Origin: Enterococcus mundtii
Lineage (GTDB): Bacteria; Bacillota; Bacilli; Lactobacillales; Enterococcaceae
Assembly: GCF_002813755.1 (NCBI RefSeq)
Contig: NZ_CP018061.1
Location: 676,501 to 740,500, forward strand
Direction of reading: 5' to 3'
Length of the DNA stretch: 64,000 nt
This document shows, piece by piece, positions 1 through 7,803 of this stretch. How positions within the stretch are numbered: position 1 is the stretch's first letter; each line of letters starts with the position of its first letter. The position numbers were made by a program, and so were the translations under genes. Below the pieces are notes generated by a model. That model saw nothing but the letters and a program-made list of their open reading frames with translations, ran no database searches and was not told the origin of the DNA.

Positions 1-406
1 GGAAGGAGTGCCCGTTAAGGATGGAACCACATTAAATTGGGGCGAACCTTACTCTTATGATAATGAACGATCAAAAAATAATGACTTATTTACAGTATCA
101 GATGATACTAAAACATTAACTATTTTAAAAGATTGTACGCTTCAATTCATTGGCAAATTTACTTGTCAGACTAATCATGCTGATTATTACGCCTACTTAG
201 GTATGCGAGTTAATGGAGAAGATGATTGGCGTGCAGCTGGAATCGGAGGGAATTTGAACTGGCGTAACGATGTTGGCTGGATAATGGTAAGAGAATTTAA
301 AACTGGGGATGAAGTGACCTTAGTGACAGGAACTAATTATTCCACTGATTCGGTAAACGCATGGGGTGTGGATCAAGTATATATAAAAGAAGTAATCAGA
401 GCATAA
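1..406 (+). CDS. Phage tail/baseplate-type protein, C-terminal part (5' end outside window)
   Basis: The reading frame is open from the window edge, so this is probably the last 135 or so residues of a longer protein. A GTG at position 8 exists, but the purine run touches it directly, which makes it a poor start. The visible part is rich in Asn, Asp, Tyr and Trp with alternating hydrophobics (for example GNLNWRNDVGWIM and VTLVTGTNYSTDS), like the beta-rich C-terminal domains of phage receptor-binding or baseplate proteins. Its position just before XhlA, holin and endolysin fits the late tail module of a siphovirus prophage. The exact family is not recognised; a tail role is inferred from context. 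Confidence 0.6.
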   Translation, partial: EGVPVKDGTTLNWGEPYSYDNERSKNNDLFTVSDDTKTLTILKDCTLQFIGKFTCQTNHADYYAYLGMRVNGEDDWRAAGIGGNLNWRNDVGWIMVREFKTGDEVTLVTGTNYSTDSVNAWGVDQVYIKEVIRA

Positions 407-456
407 GAAGATATGATGACTTAGTTAGAGCAAAAAGAGATATAAATAAAGGTCAG

Positions 457-482
457 AGCGCGTATTTTATAGGCGCTTTTTT
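457..482 (+). terminator. Hairpin terminator after the tail gene
   Basis: AGCGC (457-461) pairs with GCGCT (473-477) across an 11-nt loop and is followed by a run of six T. It lies between the tail gene and the XhlA-like gene, so it may only attenuate read-through into the lysis genes. Confidence 0.6.
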
Positions 483-505
483 GTCTATGAAGGTAGGTGA
501 ATAGG

Positions 506-757
506 TTGTCCAATCAAGAAGAAACGATGTGGGTTGAAGTTCTACAACGTTTAGCAAGAATCGAAGAGAATACAAAACATCTTGATACAGTTACGGAAAA
601 TGCTAGACAGGCGTTATCCATAGCGAAAGAAAATGAAAAAGCGATTCGAGAAATCAAAGAAAGTCAACGGAGGGCTTGGCGTACGATTGCTGGTATGTTG
701 AGTTCTGTTGGTGCTTCACTCATTGTGTATTTGGTGACTAAATTTTTGGGAGGTTAA
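506..757 (+). CDS. XhlA-like phage membrane protein
   Basis: A protein of 83 residues with a charged helical N-terminal two thirds (EVLQRLARIEENTKHLDTVTEN, heptad-like, probably coiled coil) and one C-terminal membrane segment (about residues 63-81) ending in GG. This is the plan of the XhlA family found next to holins in Gram-positive phages, where it is thought to help the holin. The TTG at 506 is preferred because AAGGTAGGTG lies about 7 nt upstream; a GTG at 497 falls inside that site. It ends 3 bp before the holin gene, so the two are co-translated. Confidence 0.65.
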   Translation: MSNQEETMWVEVLQRLARIEENTKHLDTVTENARQALSIAKENEKAIREIKESQRRAWRTIAGMLSSVGASLIVYLVTKFLGG

Positions 758-760
758 GAG

Positions 761-958
761 ATGATTTTACCTGACAAGTATTACAACAAAATCAAATGGG
801 CAGTACTTACTGTTTTACCAGCTGCCTCAATGTTAGTGACTACACTAGGGAAAGCTTATGGATGGGAAGGAACAGATTTAGCTGTTTTTACGATAAATTC
901 CATTACAACATTTTTAGGTGTAGTAACTGGTGTTTCAGCGTATAACTCAAAAAAATAG
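761..958 (+). CDS. Small phage holin
   Basis: A 65-residue protein with two hydrophobic segments (about residues 12-30 and 40-58) separated by GKAYGWEGTD, and a short basic C-terminus ending in KK. Size, topology and position between the XhlA-like protein and the endolysin identify it as the holin that perforates or depolarises the membrane at the end of the lytic cycle. GGGAGG lies just upstream, overlapping the stop of the previous gene. The precise holin family is uncertain. Confidence 0.75.
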   Translation: MILPDKYYNKIKWAVLTVLPAASMLVTTLGKAYGWEGTDLAVFTINSITTFLGVVTGVSAYNSKK

Positions 959-968
959 GAGGAATAAG

Positions 969-2231
969 ATGAAAAAGAAGATTTTTGTAGGAGCTCTTGT
1001 AGCTCTTTTTTTGTTGCCTGTGAATGTCTTTGCTGCCAAAGGAGACCAAGGTGTCGATTGGGCGATTTATCAAGGAGAAACAGGACGTTTTGGTTACGAT
1101 AGCGATAAATTTGTAATCGCTCAAATTGGTGGCTACAATGCGAATGGATTGTATACTCAATGGACTTATCCCACTCAAGTAGCTTCAGCAATTGCACAAG
1201 GGAAAAGGGCGCATACTTATATCTGGTATGATACCTATGGAAACATGGATATCGCTAAACAGACAATGGATTATTTCTTGCCTAAGATTCAAACACCGAA
1301 AGGATCAATTGTAGCCTTAGATTTTGAACATGGAGCAATCAATGACAAGAAAGCCAATACTGATACGATTCTTTATGGAATGCGTAGAATCAAAGAAGCT
1401 GGGTACACACCAATGTACTACTCCTATAAACCTTTCACGCTTCAATATGTCGATTATCAACGGATTCTAAAAGAATTCCCTAATTCTCTATGGATTGCGG
1501 CATATGCGTCTAATTCTGTGACGAATACTCCAAATTATAACTACTTCCCAACAATGGATGGAGTGGCAATTTGGCAGTTTACTTCGAACTATATTGCAGG
1601 GGGCTTGGATGGAAATGTCGATTTAACAGGAGTCACTGATAATGGTTATACTAATTCAGATAAACCACAAACAGAAACGCCAGCAATCAATGCAGGTGAA
1701 GAAACAAGTGAAACACCAAAATCAGAGATCAAAGTTGGCGATACAGTTAAGGTGAATTTCTCAGCTAATCAGTGGGTGACTGGCGAGACTATCCCACAAT
1801 GGGTGAAAGGTGAAAGCTACAAGGTTCGACAAGTAGATGGGAATAAAATCTTGCTTGCTGATATTCTTTCTTGGATCGATAAATCTAATGTGGAACTTTT
1901 ACCAGATTCCACGACTGTTGCACAACAACCCTCAACTACAACGCACATTGTACAATACGGAGAAACCTTGTCATCAATCGCCACTCAGTATGGCACAACG
2001 TACCAAGCTTTAGCTTCCTTGAATGGATTAAGTAATCCAAACATGATTTATGCTGGTCAAGTGTTAAAAGTAAGTGGCGCAGTAAGCACTACTAGAACAT
2101 ATACGGTCCAATATGGCGATAATCTTTCGTCAATTGCGACTAAGCTAGGAACAACCTACCAATCACTAGCACAACAAAATGGATTATCAAATCCTAATCT
2201 AATTTATCCAGGACAAGTATTAAACTATTAA
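969..2231 (+). CDS. Secreted phage endolysin: GH25 muramidase with two LysM domains
   Basis: A 420-residue peptidoglycan hydrolase. Residues 1-22 form a signal peptide (KKK, hydrophobic core, NVFA then A). Residues about 25-225 are a glycoside hydrolase family 25 lysozyme domain: QGVDWAIYQ carries the N-terminal catalytic-type Asp30 and ALDFEHG carries the Asp-x-Glu pair; GVAIWQFTS is the usual late strand. An SH3-like segment follows (about 245-310), then two LysM wall-binding repeats (about 322-366 and 375-420). AGGAGGAATAAG precedes ATG 969; a longer frame from 930 overlaps the holin and lacks a site. The signal peptide implies Sec export rather than passage through holin pores alone. Confidence 0.88.
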   Translation: MKKKIFVGALVALFLLPVNVFAAKGDQGVDWAIYQGETGRFGYDSDKFVIAQIGGYNANGLYTQWTYPTQVASAIAQGKRAHTYIWYDTYGNMDIAKQTMDYFLPKIQTPKGSIVALDFEHGAINDKKANTDTILYGMRRIKEAGYTPMYYSYKPFTLQYVDYQRILKEFPNSLWIAAYASNSVTNTPNYNYFPTMDGVAIWQFTSNYIAGGLDGNVDLTGVTDNGYTNSDKPQTETPAINAGEETSETPKSEIKVGDTVKVNFSANQWVTGETIPQWVKGESYKVRQVDGNKILLADILSWIDKSNVELLPDSTTVAQQPSTTTHIVQYGETLSSIATQYGTTYQALASLNGLSNPNMIYAGQVLKVSGAVSTTRTYTVQYGDNLSSIATKLGTTYQSLAQQNGLSNPNLIYPGQVLNY

Positions 2232-2236
2232 AAATA

Positions 2237-2256
2237 GCCCCTCGATTTCGAGGGGC
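2237..2256. terminator. Convergent terminator between endolysin and the SOS gene
   Basis: GCCCCTCG (2237-2244) and CGAGGGGC (2249-2256) form a perfect 8-bp stem with an ATTT loop. On the reverse strand it is followed by TATTTTT, so it ends the reverse-strand gene well and probably also stops the endolysin transcript. Confidence 0.75.
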
Positions 2257-2270
2257 AGTACATAAATTAA

Positions 2271-2579
2271 TTAATAGCTTAAACCTATTTCTTCAGGATT
2301 TATAAACAAACTTTTTTTAAAATTATATCTTTGATGTTCAACTCTAGTGTTGGGAACATCGGTAATGATATCAAATAAGAAATAAACATTAGACTTAGTT
2401 TTAGATTTTGAAGCCGGTAGAGTAAAATAGTTTTTGTCAGATTCATATAAGTGAATCAACAACTTGTTTTCAATCAAGCAAAATTCAATATTATTATTCC
2501 AATACTTATAAAGTTCTCTTTCAAATTTCTTTTTTGGATCATAGCTAATCCAAAGTAGCCTATTTTTATATAGAATCAT
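2271..2579 (-). CDS. SOS-regulated hypothetical protein at the prophage edge
   Basis: A 102-residue protein of unknown function (MILYKNRLLWISYDPKKKF onward), rich in Lys, Tyr and Asn, with no membrane segment or signal peptide and no family I recognise. The start at 2579 is fixed by GGGGGAG six bases upstream and because a longer in-frame ATG at 2621 lies upstream of the promoter's -10 box. It is alone on the reverse strand between the endolysin and the chromosomal mpt locus, where temperate phages often keep genes expressed from the prophage. Its promoter carries a near-consensus LexA/DinR operator, so it should be induced by DNA damage. A YolD-like identity was considered but the sequence does not obviously fit. 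Confidence 0.65.
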   Translation of the reverse strand: MILYKNRLLWISYDPKKKFERELYKYWNNNIEFCLIENKLLIHLYESDKNYFTLPASKSKTKSNVYFLFDIITDVPNTRVEHQRYNFKKSLFINPEEIGLSY

Positions 2580-2600
2580 AAGAATCTCCCCCACTTGTGA

Positions 2601-2629
2601 ATTATACGAACGAATGTTCATTCTGTAAA
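2601..2629 (-). promoter_or_regulatory. SOS promoter with LexA/DinR box
   Basis: Read on the reverse strand: TTTACA (2624-2629), a 17-bp spacer, TATAAT (2601-2606). The spacer contains TGAACATTCGTTCG (2607-2620), which differs from the Gram-positive LexA consensus CGAACRNRYGTTYG at one end position only. LexA bound here would cover the spacer between -35 and -10. Confidence 0.82.
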
Positions 2630-2639
2630 TATGGAGTGA

Positions 2640-3188
2640 AGATAATCGACTTTGACTATACTTTGATTGTATTTATAGAAGAAAACTGCAAAAAGCTGAC
2701 AAAAGCATATTACCAAAATTCCTTATAAATTATGCAATAAAAAACGTAGCAGAGTGTCGATGATAATCAAACACCAAGTGTCTGTTTATCCAGTAGCTCA
2801 AGAAGCTTAATGAACAGTTGGCTCTATTCCTTGCCTAGCGAGGGATAGAGTTTTTTCATTTTTTCTGAATCACTAATGATTTCCGGCTCAAACAGAGTCA
2901 GGCTTTTTTTGCGTTGGGAGAATGACTGGCTGTAAAAATAGTTGGTTTACTATTTTCGCTAGTTCTAACTGGAAAAGATATCCCGCAAAGTAAAAAAGAG
3001 GTAATCGTTTTCTGTTATCTGAAAAAATAGTATACGTTTAGACTTGTCTAAATTGCTTAATAAATAAACAACAAATGTTCTTTTTTGTTTTAAGCGTATC
3101 TTGTTTTCTTTTTGATATAAATAGTTGACGAATAGTGATTAAATCAATAGTATTAGGTTTTAAGGACAAGAGAAGAGGGGCGAAAATA
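2640..3188. other. Intergenic region containing the presumed prophage/chromosome junction
   Basis: About 550 bp of AT-rich sequence without a convincing gene. It holds one clear terminator (2822-2856) and otherwise only short imperfect repeats. Because phage lysis genes lie to the left and the chromosomal mpt locus to the right, the right attachment site should be in or close to this stretch. No tRNA or tmRNA end is visible to mark it, and the matching left end is outside the window, so the core cannot be located. Confidence 0.45.
2822..2856 (+). terminator. Rho-independent terminator
   Basis: CTCTATTCC (2822-2830) pairs with GGGATAGAG (2842-2850) with one T.G pair, followed by six T. No gene is seen directly upstream, so it may end a host transcript now interrupted by the prophage. 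Confidence 0.65.
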
Positions 3189-6044
3189 TTGGCAAAACGA
3201 ATTGACCGAATTTATACGTATGTCAAAGAAAAGACCGCTCATTTATCTATAGAAGAAAATGATCAAGGTGTAACGACCCAAGAGATTGCGGAAGTTTTGG
3301 GTATCCAGCGTACTAATAGCAGTAAAGATCTCAACAAATTGGTGCGTGAAGGAAAGTTGAAGAAAACCGATGGTCGTCCGGTTCGGTATGTCTATCAAGA
3401 AAGTCCAATCATTGAAAAGCCATTATCCAAATACGTACCTAGTTATAAAGAAGAATTGACTCACGTGAAAAAACCGAGTCTTCAAGTAGATACGAAAGAT
3501 ATTTTTGCCAAAATCATTGGAGCGAATGGTAGTATGAAAAACTCAGTGGAACAAGCAAAAGCCGCCATTTTGTATCCTCCCAGAGGGTTGAACTGTTTGA
3601 TCACTGGACCGACTGGTTCTGGAAAGACTTATTTTGCTCATGCGATGTTTCATTTTGCTAAAACCAACCATGTGGTGGAAGAAGATACAGAGTTGATCGT
3701 CTTTAACTGTGCGGACTATGCTAATAACCCTGAATTACTGATGAGTCATCTTTTCGGGTATGTCAAAGGTGCGTTTACAGGTGCGGAAGAAGAGAAAATG
3801 GGAATCATTGATCAAGCGGACGGCGGGATGCTTTTCTTGGATGAAATTCATCGACTCCCACCTGAAGGACAAGAAATGATTTTTTATTTTATGGACCATG
3901 GTACCTATAGCCGATTGGGTGAAACAACGAAATCTCATGAAGCGAATGTTCGGATCGTCGGTGCAACGACTGAAGATCCAGGTTCGGCACTACTTGAGAC
4001 ATTTGTGCGCCGTATTCCGATCAATATCAAGTTACCTGCTTTTGATCGACGTCCAGCGAATGAAAAAATCGATTTAGTCAAGATCATGATTGCTCACGAA
4101 GCGAATCGTACGCAAAGAAAAATTTCTTTAACAGAAGATGTTGTGAAAGCGCTAATAGGCAGTGTTACTTATGGAAACATTGGACAGTTGAAGTCGAATA
4201 TCCAATTGGTATGTGCGCGAGGATTTCTAAACCATATGAACAAACCTGAAATATCGATTACGATCGATGATTTAACTGAAGGGATTCGTAGTGGGTTGAT
4301 TCAACTAGCAAGTAATCGAAAAGAGATGGCAGAGTTATCCAAGATACTTGATCCTAAAATCACCGTTTTTCCGAACGATGATGTGATGCAGTTGCAGGCA
4401 GACTCTTATGAGTTGCCTTATAATCTTTACGACATTATTGGTGATAAAGCTGCTTTGCTCAAGTCAGATGGCTTGGACCAAGAAGCAATCAATCATTTTA
4501 TCTCAACAGATATCAATATCCATTTAAAGTCATTCTATAAAGATCACGGTTTTTCATTTAATGCAGATAATAAGTTGGCGGAATTTGTCGATCCTAAAAT
4601 CATTGAAGTAACGAATCAGATTTATCTCATGGTGAAGCAATCTTTGCCATACGAGTTTCAACAAAATTTTATTTATGCGATGAGTCTGCATATCAGTTCT
4701 TTTCTAAAACGAATCCATTTAGGAGAAGAACGGCATACGAATGATAATATCCGAGAAATGGCCATTGATTTTCCTGAGGAATACGCACTGGCGAAAGAAG
4801 TACGGCAACATATCGAAATGTATTTCCAAGTGGAAATCCCAGAAAGTGAAGATTACTATTTAACTGTATTGCTTGTTTCATTACGAGCCAATCAAGCAAG
4901 TGGTCGAATCGGGGTCGTTGTGGCTGCACATGGCAATAGTACCGCAAGCAGTATGGTGCAAGTGGTTCAACAGTTGCTAGATGCGGATAACGTCCGGGCG
5001 GTGGATATGCCACTAGACATGGACCCGAAAACTGCTTTAAGTCGGATTGAGCGGAGTGTGCAAGAAGTAGATGAGGGAAGTGGTACGATTCTTCTGGTGG
5101 ACATGGGTTCGCTTGCGTCTTTCAATGCTCAGATACAGCAAGATACGGGTATCCCTGTCCGAACAGTCGATATGGTCACGACTTCTTTAGTTTTAGAAAC
5201 AGTACGTAAAGTGTCGGTGCTGGGAACAGATCTTGACTTGCTTTATGAATCCTTGAAGAATTTCCGAGGGTATGCTGAAGTCTCAAGTGGAAATGTTGCA
5301 GAAGCGGACGACAAGCAACGAAAAGCCGTAGTGGCCATCTGTGCCTCAGGAGAGGGAACAGCACAGCGAATCAAATCGTTGATCGAGCGTGCAGTCAGTA
5401 AAAGACAAGAAGCTCAATTGGAAGTGATTGCTTTGTCTATCGTCGATTTGAAAACTAAGCTACCAAAGATCCAAAAAAATTACCAAATCATTGCGACGAC
5501 TGGGATCACGGACCCGCATATCGATGCACCATTCATTCCTTTGGAAAGATTTATTGATCAAAACATTGAGGTGATTTTAGATCAATTACTGTTAGAGTCA
5601 GAGTTAGATGAAACCGAAGATGTTTTATTAAATGAAGAAACAGCCAAAAGTACATGTGTGTCATTTATCGCAGATAATTTTACATTTATCAATGGAGAAA
5701 AGTTAATCGATCCTCTATGGAAATTTGCAGATGGGTTAATGGATTCAGCAAGCATTGATGTAAAAGAATACGGATTTATGATCAACCTTGTTCTACATGC
5801 GGCGGGAATGATTGAACGTGTCATCTTAAATGAACCGCTCTCTTTAGAAAATCAAGATAATCGTTCGATTAAAAACGATCCGCTCTATGTTAAAATTGTT
5901 AAGCCACTAAATGATTTAGAAGAAAAGATCAAAGTCAAGTTTCCGTTAGAAGAAGTGTATTATCTATTGAAAATGATCACTAACCATTTAGAGAAAAAAG
6001 AATACACTAATGAAGATATACACAAAAACGATACACTAAAATAG
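3189..6044 (+). CDS. mptR: Sigma-54-dependent LevR-type activator of the mannose PTS operon
   Basis: A 951-residue regulator in LevR order: N-terminal winged helix (about 1-70, TTQEIAEVLGIQRTNSSKDL), AAA+ sigma-54 activation domain (about 105-345) with Walker A GPTGSGKT, the sigma-54 contact loop GAFTGA and LDEIHR, a PTS regulation domain (PRD) with His in YAMSLHISS, an EIIA-Man-like domain with VAAHGNST, an EIIB-like segment with ICASGEGTA, and a second PRD with LVLHAAG. Phosphorylation of these sites by HPr and by the PTS itself would tune activity. TTG 3189 has AGAGGGG upstream; an ATG at 3135 has no good site. It lies directly before a -24/-12 promoter and the mpt operon, as in E. faecalis. 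High confidence. Confidence 0.9.
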   Translation: MAKRIDRIYTYVKEKTAHLSIEENDQGVTTQEIAEVLGIQRTNSSKDLNKLVREGKLKKTDGRPVRYVYQESPIIEKPLSKYVPSYKEELTHVKKPSLQVDTKDIFAKIIGANGSMKNSVEQAKAAILYPPRGLNCLITGPTGSGKTYFAHAMFHFAKTNHVVEEDTELIVFNCADYANNPELLMSHLFGYVKGAFTGAEEEKMGIIDQADGGMLFLDEIHRLPPEGQEMIFYFMDHGTYSRLGETTKSHEANVRIVGATTEDPGSALLETFVRRIPINIKLPAFDRRPANEKIDLVKIMIAHEANRTQRKISLTEDVVKALIGSVTYGNIGQLKSNIQLVCARGFLNHMNKPEISITIDDLTEGIRSGLIQLASNRKEMAELSKILDPKITVFPNDDVMQLQADSYELPYNLYDIIGDKAALLKSDGLDQEAINHFISTDINIHLKSFYKDHGFSFNADNKLAEFVDPKIIEVTNQIYLMVKQSLPYEFQQNFIYAMSLHISSFLKRIHLGEERHTNDNIREMAIDFPEEYALAKEVRQHIEMYFQVEIPESEDYYLTVLLVSLRANQASGRIGVVVAAHGNSTASSMVQVVQQLLDADNVRAVDMPLDMDPKTALSRIERSVQEVDEGSGTILLVDMGSLASFNAQIQQDTGIPVRTVDMVTTSLVLETVRKVSVLGTDLDLLYESLKNFRGYAEVSSGNVAEADDKQRKAVVAICASGEGTAQRIKSLIERAVSKRQEAQLEVIALSIVDLKTKLPKIQKNYQIIATTGITDPHIDAPFIPLERFIDQNIEVILDQLLLESELDETEDVLLNEETAKSTCVSFIADNFTFINGEKLIDPLWKFADGLMDSASIDVKEYGFMINLVLHAAGMIERVILNEPLSLENQDNRSIKNDPLYVKIVKPLNDLEEKIKVKFPLEEVYYLLKMITNHLEKKEYTNEDIHKNDTLK

Positions 6045-6062
6045 TGTGTCGTTTTTGTGTAT
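6018..6062. promoter_or_regulatory. 21-bp palindrome, candidate MptR enhancer and/or terminator
   Basis: Arms 6018-6038 and 6042-6062 are complementary except for one T.G pair, around an AAA centre at 6040. The mptR stop codon (6042-6044) is inside the right arm. It contains half-sites ACACTA/TAGTGT. Its centre is 67 bp before the GG of the -24 element, the same distance as in the second sigma-54 module at 50683. Enhancer function is inferred; as RNA it could also end the mptR transcript. Confidence 0.6.
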
Positions 6063-6104
6063 TGTATAAGAAACCATTAAATAAAGCAGTGTATCTTTTA
6101 AAAG

Positions 6105-6120
6105 TTGGCACGGTTCTTGC
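6105..6120 (+). promoter_or_regulatory. Sigma-54 (-24/-12) promoter of mptBACD
   Basis: TTGGCACGGTTCTTGC matches the sigma-54 consensus, with GG at 6107-6108 and GC at 6119-6120 separated by exactly 10 bp. It is the only such site between mptR and mptB and makes the operon dependent on RpoN and MptR. Confidence 0.92.
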
Positions 6121-6207
6121 TTTTAATAAAGTGTGCTTAACGGAAATTCTTCCGACAGAAGTGGGGAGATGTTTTGAGTAGTGATTTAATAAAAAGGAGA
6201 TTTACGA

Positions 6208-6699
6208 ATGGATATTCGATTAGCACGTATAGATGATCGTTTGATCCATGGGCAAGTTGCAACTGTCTGGTCTAAATTGACTGGCGTTGAACGTATCATC
6301 GTCATAAGTGACGTAGTAGCGAAAGACAAGTTAAGAAAGTTTCTTTTAAAAGAAGCTGCTCCACCAGGGATCATGGCAAATGTCATCACTGTTGAAAAGA
6401 TGATCCAGATCTTTGAGAGTGGACTCTTAGCGCGAACGAAAGTGATGCTTTTATTTACTAATCCTAAAGACGTTGAGAAAATTGTCCGAAGTGGTGTCCG
6501 AATTGATTCTCTAAATATCGGGGGAATGAGTTTTTCTGAAGGGAAGACCATGATCACAAATTTTGTGTCCGTCGATCAACGAGATATCGAAGCCTTTCAT
6601 TTTTTGGATGGTCAAGGTGTGGAGTTGGAGATTCGGAAGGTGCCTGCTGATCGGAAAATCTTTTTAATGGAATTACTGACCAAAGCCAAGAAAGCATAA
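6208..6699 (+). CDS. mptB: Mannose-family PTS EIIB, stand-alone
   Basis: A 163-residue EIIB of the mannose family. The phosphorylated residue is His14 in ARIDDRLIHGQVAT, the family signature; VISDVVAKD and AAPPGI are further conserved blocks. It repeats the function of the EIIB half of the following gene, from which it differs clearly in sequence. AAAAGGAG precedes ATG 6208. It is first in the operon, about 90 bp after the sigma-54 promoter, as in E. faecalis mptBACD. Why a second EIIB is kept is not evident from sequence; it may pass phosphate to MptR or modulate transport. Confidence 0.88.
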   Translation: MDIRLARIDDRLIHGQVATVWSKLTGVERIIVISDVVAKDKLRKFLLKEAAPPGIMANVITVEKMIQIFESGLLARTKVMLLFTNPKDVEKIVRSGVRIDSLNIGGMSFSEGKTMITNFVSVDQRDIEAFHFLDGQGVELEIRKVPADRKIFLMELLTKAKKA

Positions 6700-6799
6700 A
6701 ATTGTTGTTGCGTAACGGTCAAATGTATCTGTTGTCAAAGGCAAGCACTTATTTTTATTTTTGATTTTGTTACAACAAAAAGAAGTAGGAGGTATAAAT

Positions 6800-7771
6800 A
6801 TGGTAGGGATTATCCTAGCAAGTCATGGGCAATTTGCTGAAGGAATCTTACAGTCGGGTTCAATGATCTTTGGCGAACAAGAAAACGTCAAAGCTGTTGT
6901 TTTACAACCGAGTGAAGGTCCAGATGACTTGAGAGCCAAATTAGAAGAAGCAGTCGCTTCCTTCGATAACCAAGACGAAGTCTTATTCTTAGTTGATTTA
7001 TGGGGCGGAACACCGTTCAATCAATCAAACACATTATTTGAAGAACACAAAGATAAGTGGGCAATCGTAAGTGGTTTGAACTTGCCTATGCTGATCGAAG
7101 CATATGCTTCACGTTTTTCAATGGAATCAGCACATGAAATTGCTGCTCATATCATTGAAACAGCAAAAGAAGGCGTGAAAGTCAAACCGGAAGAATTAGA
7201 ACCAGTAGTAGAAACAAAAGCTGCGGCACAAGAAGCTGCACCTTCAGGAACACCTGGTAAGTTCACTTATGTTTTAGCACGTATTGATTCACGTTTGTTG
7301 CATGGACAAGTAGCAACTGCTTGGACAAAAACAACAAATCCAACACGGATCATCGTTGTATCTGATGCTGTAGCAAAAGATGAGTTACGCAAAAAATTGA
7401 TTCAACAAGCTGCGCCTCCTGGTGTAAAAGCACACGTTGTACCAGTTGAACAAATGATCAAACTTGCAAAAGATGATCAACATTTTGGCGGCCAACGCGC
7501 ATTGCTATTGTTTGAAAATCCTCAAGATGTCGTACGTGCAGTTGAAGGTGGCGTACCATTAGAAACAGTGAACGTCGGATCAATGGCGCATTCTCCAGGT
7601 AAAGTACAACCAAATAAAGTACTTGCTTTCAGTCAAGACGATATTGATTCATTCAATAAATTGAAAGAATCTGGCGTGAAATTCGATGTACGTAAAGTAC
7701 CGAATGACTCTAAAGGAAACATGGATGAAATTTTGAAAAAAGCGCAAGATGAATTAAAAAATCGTGCTTAA
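6800..7771 (+). CDS. mptA: Mannose/glucose PTS EIIAB
   Basis: A 323-residue two-domain phosphocarrier. EIIA occupies about residues 1-125 with active His9 in ILASHGQFAEG and LVDLWGGTPFN; an Ala/Glu/Pro-rich linker spans about 128-153; EIIB follows with active His168 in ARIDSRLLHGQVAT. Phosphate passes from HPr to His9, then His168, then sugar entering through MptC/MptD. ATG 6800 follows GTAGGAGG; a longer frame from 6761 has no site. It lies 100 bp after mptB and 32 bp before mptC. This is the main glucose uptake route in enterococci and a driver of carbon catabolite control. Confidence 0.93.
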   Translation: MVGIILASHGQFAEGILQSGSMIFGEQENVKAVVLQPSEGPDDLRAKLEEAVASFDNQDEVLFLVDLWGGTPFNQSNTLFEEHKDKWAIVSGLNLPMLIEAYASRFSMESAHEIAAHIIETAKEGVKVKPEELEPVVETKAAAQEAAPSGTPGKFTYVLARIDSRLLHGQVATAWTKTTNPTRIIVVSDAVAKDELRKKLIQQAAPPGVKAHVVPVEQMIKLAKDDQHFGGQRALLLFENPQDVVRAVEGGVPLETVNVGSMAHSPGKVQPNKVLAFSQDDIDSFNKLKESGVKFDVRKVPNDSKGNMDEILKKAQDELKNRA

Positions 7772-7803
7772 TTAATTATCAGAAAAAATGGAGGATTACT
7801 ATC

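Noticed and set aside
856..1197. Reverse-strand frames over holin and endolysin
   Set aside because: They overlap two well supported genes and have no ribosome binding site.
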